A stretch of DNA of 64,000 bases from Brevundimonas mediterranea (lineage in GTDB: Bacteria; Pseudomonadota; Alphaproteobacteria; Caulobacterales; Caulobacteraceae), in contig NZ_CP048751.1 in NCBI RefSeq assembly GCF_011064825.1, positions 2,666,001-2,730,000 of the forward strand. The letters run 5' to 3'. Position 1 is the stretch's first letter. Every line of letters starts with the position of its first letter. The notes beneath the pieces were generated by a model that was not told the origin of the DNA, ran no database searches, and worked only from the letters and a program-made list of their open reading frames with translations. Made by a program: the position numbers and the translations under genes. This document shows positions 62,830 to 64,000 of this stretch, one piece after another.

Positions 62830-63747
62830 ATGGTCGTCATCGCTCTCGCCGTCGCTCTTGTGTCCGGGCAGGACACGTCCACGCCGCGCTCGGCCTCGGA
62901 TCTGACGCGCGATCTCAACAGCGGACCGCCGTTCGCGACCTCCGCCCCAACCTCGGCTCCTGTTTCTGCTCCCGCGCAGGCCGTCCCGGCGCCTGCGCCT
63001 GCGCCCGTCCGGGTGGAGCCGGCCCCGCAGTCCAGGCCTGCGCCCCAGCCCTCGACCTTGACCCGCGACCTGAACAGCGCGCCGGCCTCGACCGCCCGGC
63101 CCGTGACGCCCGGGGCGCAGACGCCCGCTGCCCAAACGCCCGCTGCCCAAACGCCTGTTGCCCAAACGCCTGCTGCCCAGACGCCCGCTGCCCAGAGGCC
63201 GGTTACGCCGCCGCCTGCGCAGACCCCTGTCCGGTCTCCATCGACCGCCCCCGTCGTCCAGCGCCCCACCGCCGCGCCGACCCCTGCGCCGGTTCAGGCC
63301 AGTCCCGTGCGGCCCGCGCCTGCGCCCGCGCCAGCCCAGACGCCGTCAACGGTCGCTCCGGCGCCTGCGCCGCCCGTCGGGCCTCAAGGATTGGACGCTG
63401 CGGCCATGGCCGCCTTGCCGTTCACGCTGGACCTGCCGTCCGGAACCGTGCTGACCCAGTCGCGCGCCGGCGCTGACGCCCGAATCTACGCCGTCCGTCG
63501 CGGGGACACGGTTCTGGTCATGATCTACGCGGGTCCGGCGTCGCAGTTTCCCATCTATGACGGCCAGATGATCCAGGCCGGCGGACGGGCCTCCATCGTC
63601 GTGACCGAGGGCGGACGCCGCCTGGCCATCGAGCATCTGTTCCAGCGTGCGACCGCGCCGCTGGAAATCCACGTCTGGGTGGCGTCGCCGGACGGCGCCG
63701 ACCGCGAACAGGGCGAACGGATCGCCCAGTCGGTCGACGCCCGCTAG
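62830..63747 (+). CDS. Pro/Ala-rich repeat protein with a C-terminal domain of unknown type
   Basis: A 305-residue predicted secreted protein. A short signal (MVVIALAVALVSG) is followed by about 175 residues rich in Pro, Ala, Thr and Gln, with two copies of LTRDLNS (about 25-31 and 77-83) and six copies of AQTPA. The C-terminal 110 residues form a compact domain (LPFTLDLPSGTVLTQSRAGADARIYAV, ending IAQSVDAR) that I do not recognise. The layout suggests a cell-wall-spanning or extended periplasmic linker. The signal resembles that of the CVNH protein. Function unknown. Confidence 0.75.
   Translation: MVVIALAVALVSGQDTSTPRSASDLTRDLNSGPPFATSAPTSAPVSAPAQAVPAPAPAPVRVEPAPQSRPAPQPSTLTRDLNSAPASTARPVTPGAQTPAAQTPAAQTPVAQTPAAQTPAAQRPVTPPPAQTPVRSPSTAPVVQRPTAAPTPAPVQASPVRPAPAPAPAQTPSTVAPAPAPPVGPQGLDAAAMAALPFTLDLPSGTVLTQSRAGADARIYAVRRGDTVLVMIYAGPASQFPIYDGQMIQAGGRASIVVTEGGRRLAIEHLFQRATAPLEIHVWVASPDGADREQGERIAQSVDAR
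63115..63204 (+). repeat. six 15-base tandem repeats inside the Pro/Ala-rich gene
   Basis: Units of the form GCCCAGACGCCCGCT encode AQTPA five times and AQRPV once. Third-codon positions vary (CCC/CCT, CAA/CAG), so copies have diverged slightly. Such in-frame repeats can change in number without frameshift. Confidence 0.9.
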
Positions 63748-63753
63748 GCGATC

Positions 63754-64000
63754 TCAGTTTTCGGACCAGACCGCCATTTCGGTTCCCGCCGGATCGGCGA
63801 AGTGGAACCGCCGGCCGCCGGGAAAGGCGTAGATCGGCTTCAGGATCACGCCGCCCGCCCCCTGGACCTTGGCCTGCATGGCTTCCAGATCGTGGGCGTA
63901 AAGGATGGGCAGGGGCGTCTTGGTCCGCTCGGCTTGGTCGGCGTCGAACCCTCCATCCAGTCCCTGGTCGAAGGCGGCGTAGGTCGGGCCGTAGTCGACG
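63754..64000 (-). CDS. VOC/glyoxalase-family protein, C-terminal part (cut by window edge)
   Basis: The last 81 codons of a gene that begins beyond the right edge. The sequence reads ...DYGPTYAAFDQG, then LPILYAHDLEAMQAKVQGAGG and RRFHFADPAGTEMAVWSEN before the TGA. The FHFADPAGTEMAVW end is typical of the second half of a VOC (glyoxalase/bleomycin resistance) module. The metal residue Glu is present in GTEMAVW. Since most of the protein is missing, its substrate cannot be guessed. It is convergent with the Pro/Ala-rich gene. Confidence 0.8.
   Translation of the reverse strand, partial: VDYGPTYAAFDQGLDGGFDADQAERTKTPLPILYAHDLEAMQAKVQGAGGVILKPIYAFPGGRRFHFADPAGTEMAVWSEN

Noticed and set aside
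63115-63204. Regularly spaced short repeats that could suggest a CRISPR-like array
   Set aside because: The units are contiguous 15-base repeats in frame within a coding sequence. There are no spacers, and no cas genes are nearby.

Overview
The window looks like chromosomal DNA of a GC-rich alphaproteobacterium of the order Caulobacterales, most like Brevundimonas. This rests on a set of lineage-typical genes: mipZ, rcdA, trcR, the fliX / flgI-cheL-flbY flagellar locus, rpsU divergent from a COQ9-family gene, and proteins of the DUF1465, DUF1192, DUF1489 and DUF465 families. The genus is an inference. Gene density is high, operons often overlap by 4 bases (ATGA), and I see no transposase, phage gene, rRNA or CRISPR array.

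Layout. 1-9.9 kb: a gamma-glutamyltransferase cut by the window edge, exbD, folE, cysS, a poxvirus-like topoisomerase IB, rlmJ, a glutamine amidotransferase, a yeiH-type exporter with a divergent LysR regulator, a possible small RNA, and hemF with a coupled 65-residue membrane protein. 10-13 kb: a membrane dipeptidase and a SulP transporter. 13-18 kb: an EAL phosphodiesterase, the flgI-cheL-flbY operon behind a sigma-54-like promoter, divergent fliX, and dksA. 17.9-25 kb: a VapBC pair, gltX, a LOG-family enzyme, panC, a SPOR lipoprotein, mipZ and a membrane J-protein.

25-35.5 kb: a 700-base gap with a palindromic repeat, a 2OG-Fe(II) oxygenase-like gene between two such repeats, a biotin-dependent carboxylase subunit, a MATE exporter, metG, a predicted persulfide-sensing ArsR regulator with an AhpD-like protein and a rhodanese, then terC and rlmB. 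35.5-38.3 kb: tRNA-Tyr, tRNA-Gly, tuf, a COQ9-like gene, and rpsU, which appears to start at CTG. 38-46.6 kb: an ABC-2 exporter pair, a CocE-type hydrolase, an M23 peptidase, a methyltransferase, ubiX, two DUF465 proteins and trcR.

46.7-64 kb: a secreted CVNH plus beta/gamma-crystallin protein, a quinone oxidoreductase, DUF1192, rcdA, an L,D-transpeptidase, zinc-free L31, a lipid-exporter-like ABC protein, a glycerophosphodiesterase, an inositol monophosphatase-family enzyme, efp, an XRE/DUF2975/ABC module, bacterioferritin with its ferredoxin, thiE, a MASE1-type histidine kinase, a Pro/Ala-rich repeat protein and a VOC-family protein cut by the edge.

Themes. Cell-cycle and polarity functions are spread along the window (mipZ, rcdA, trcR, fliX, EAL protein). 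Translation genes are frequent (three tRNA synthetases, two tRNAs, tuf, efp, rpsU, rpmE, rlmJ, rlmB). Intergenic spaces carry a family of long GC-rich palindromes, most of them just downstream of genes. The most unusual items are the CVNH/crystallin fusion, the SqrR/BigR-like sulfur-sensing locus, the CTG start of rpsU, the mipZ promoter that combines a CtrA-like box with GANTC sites, and the palindromic repeats.
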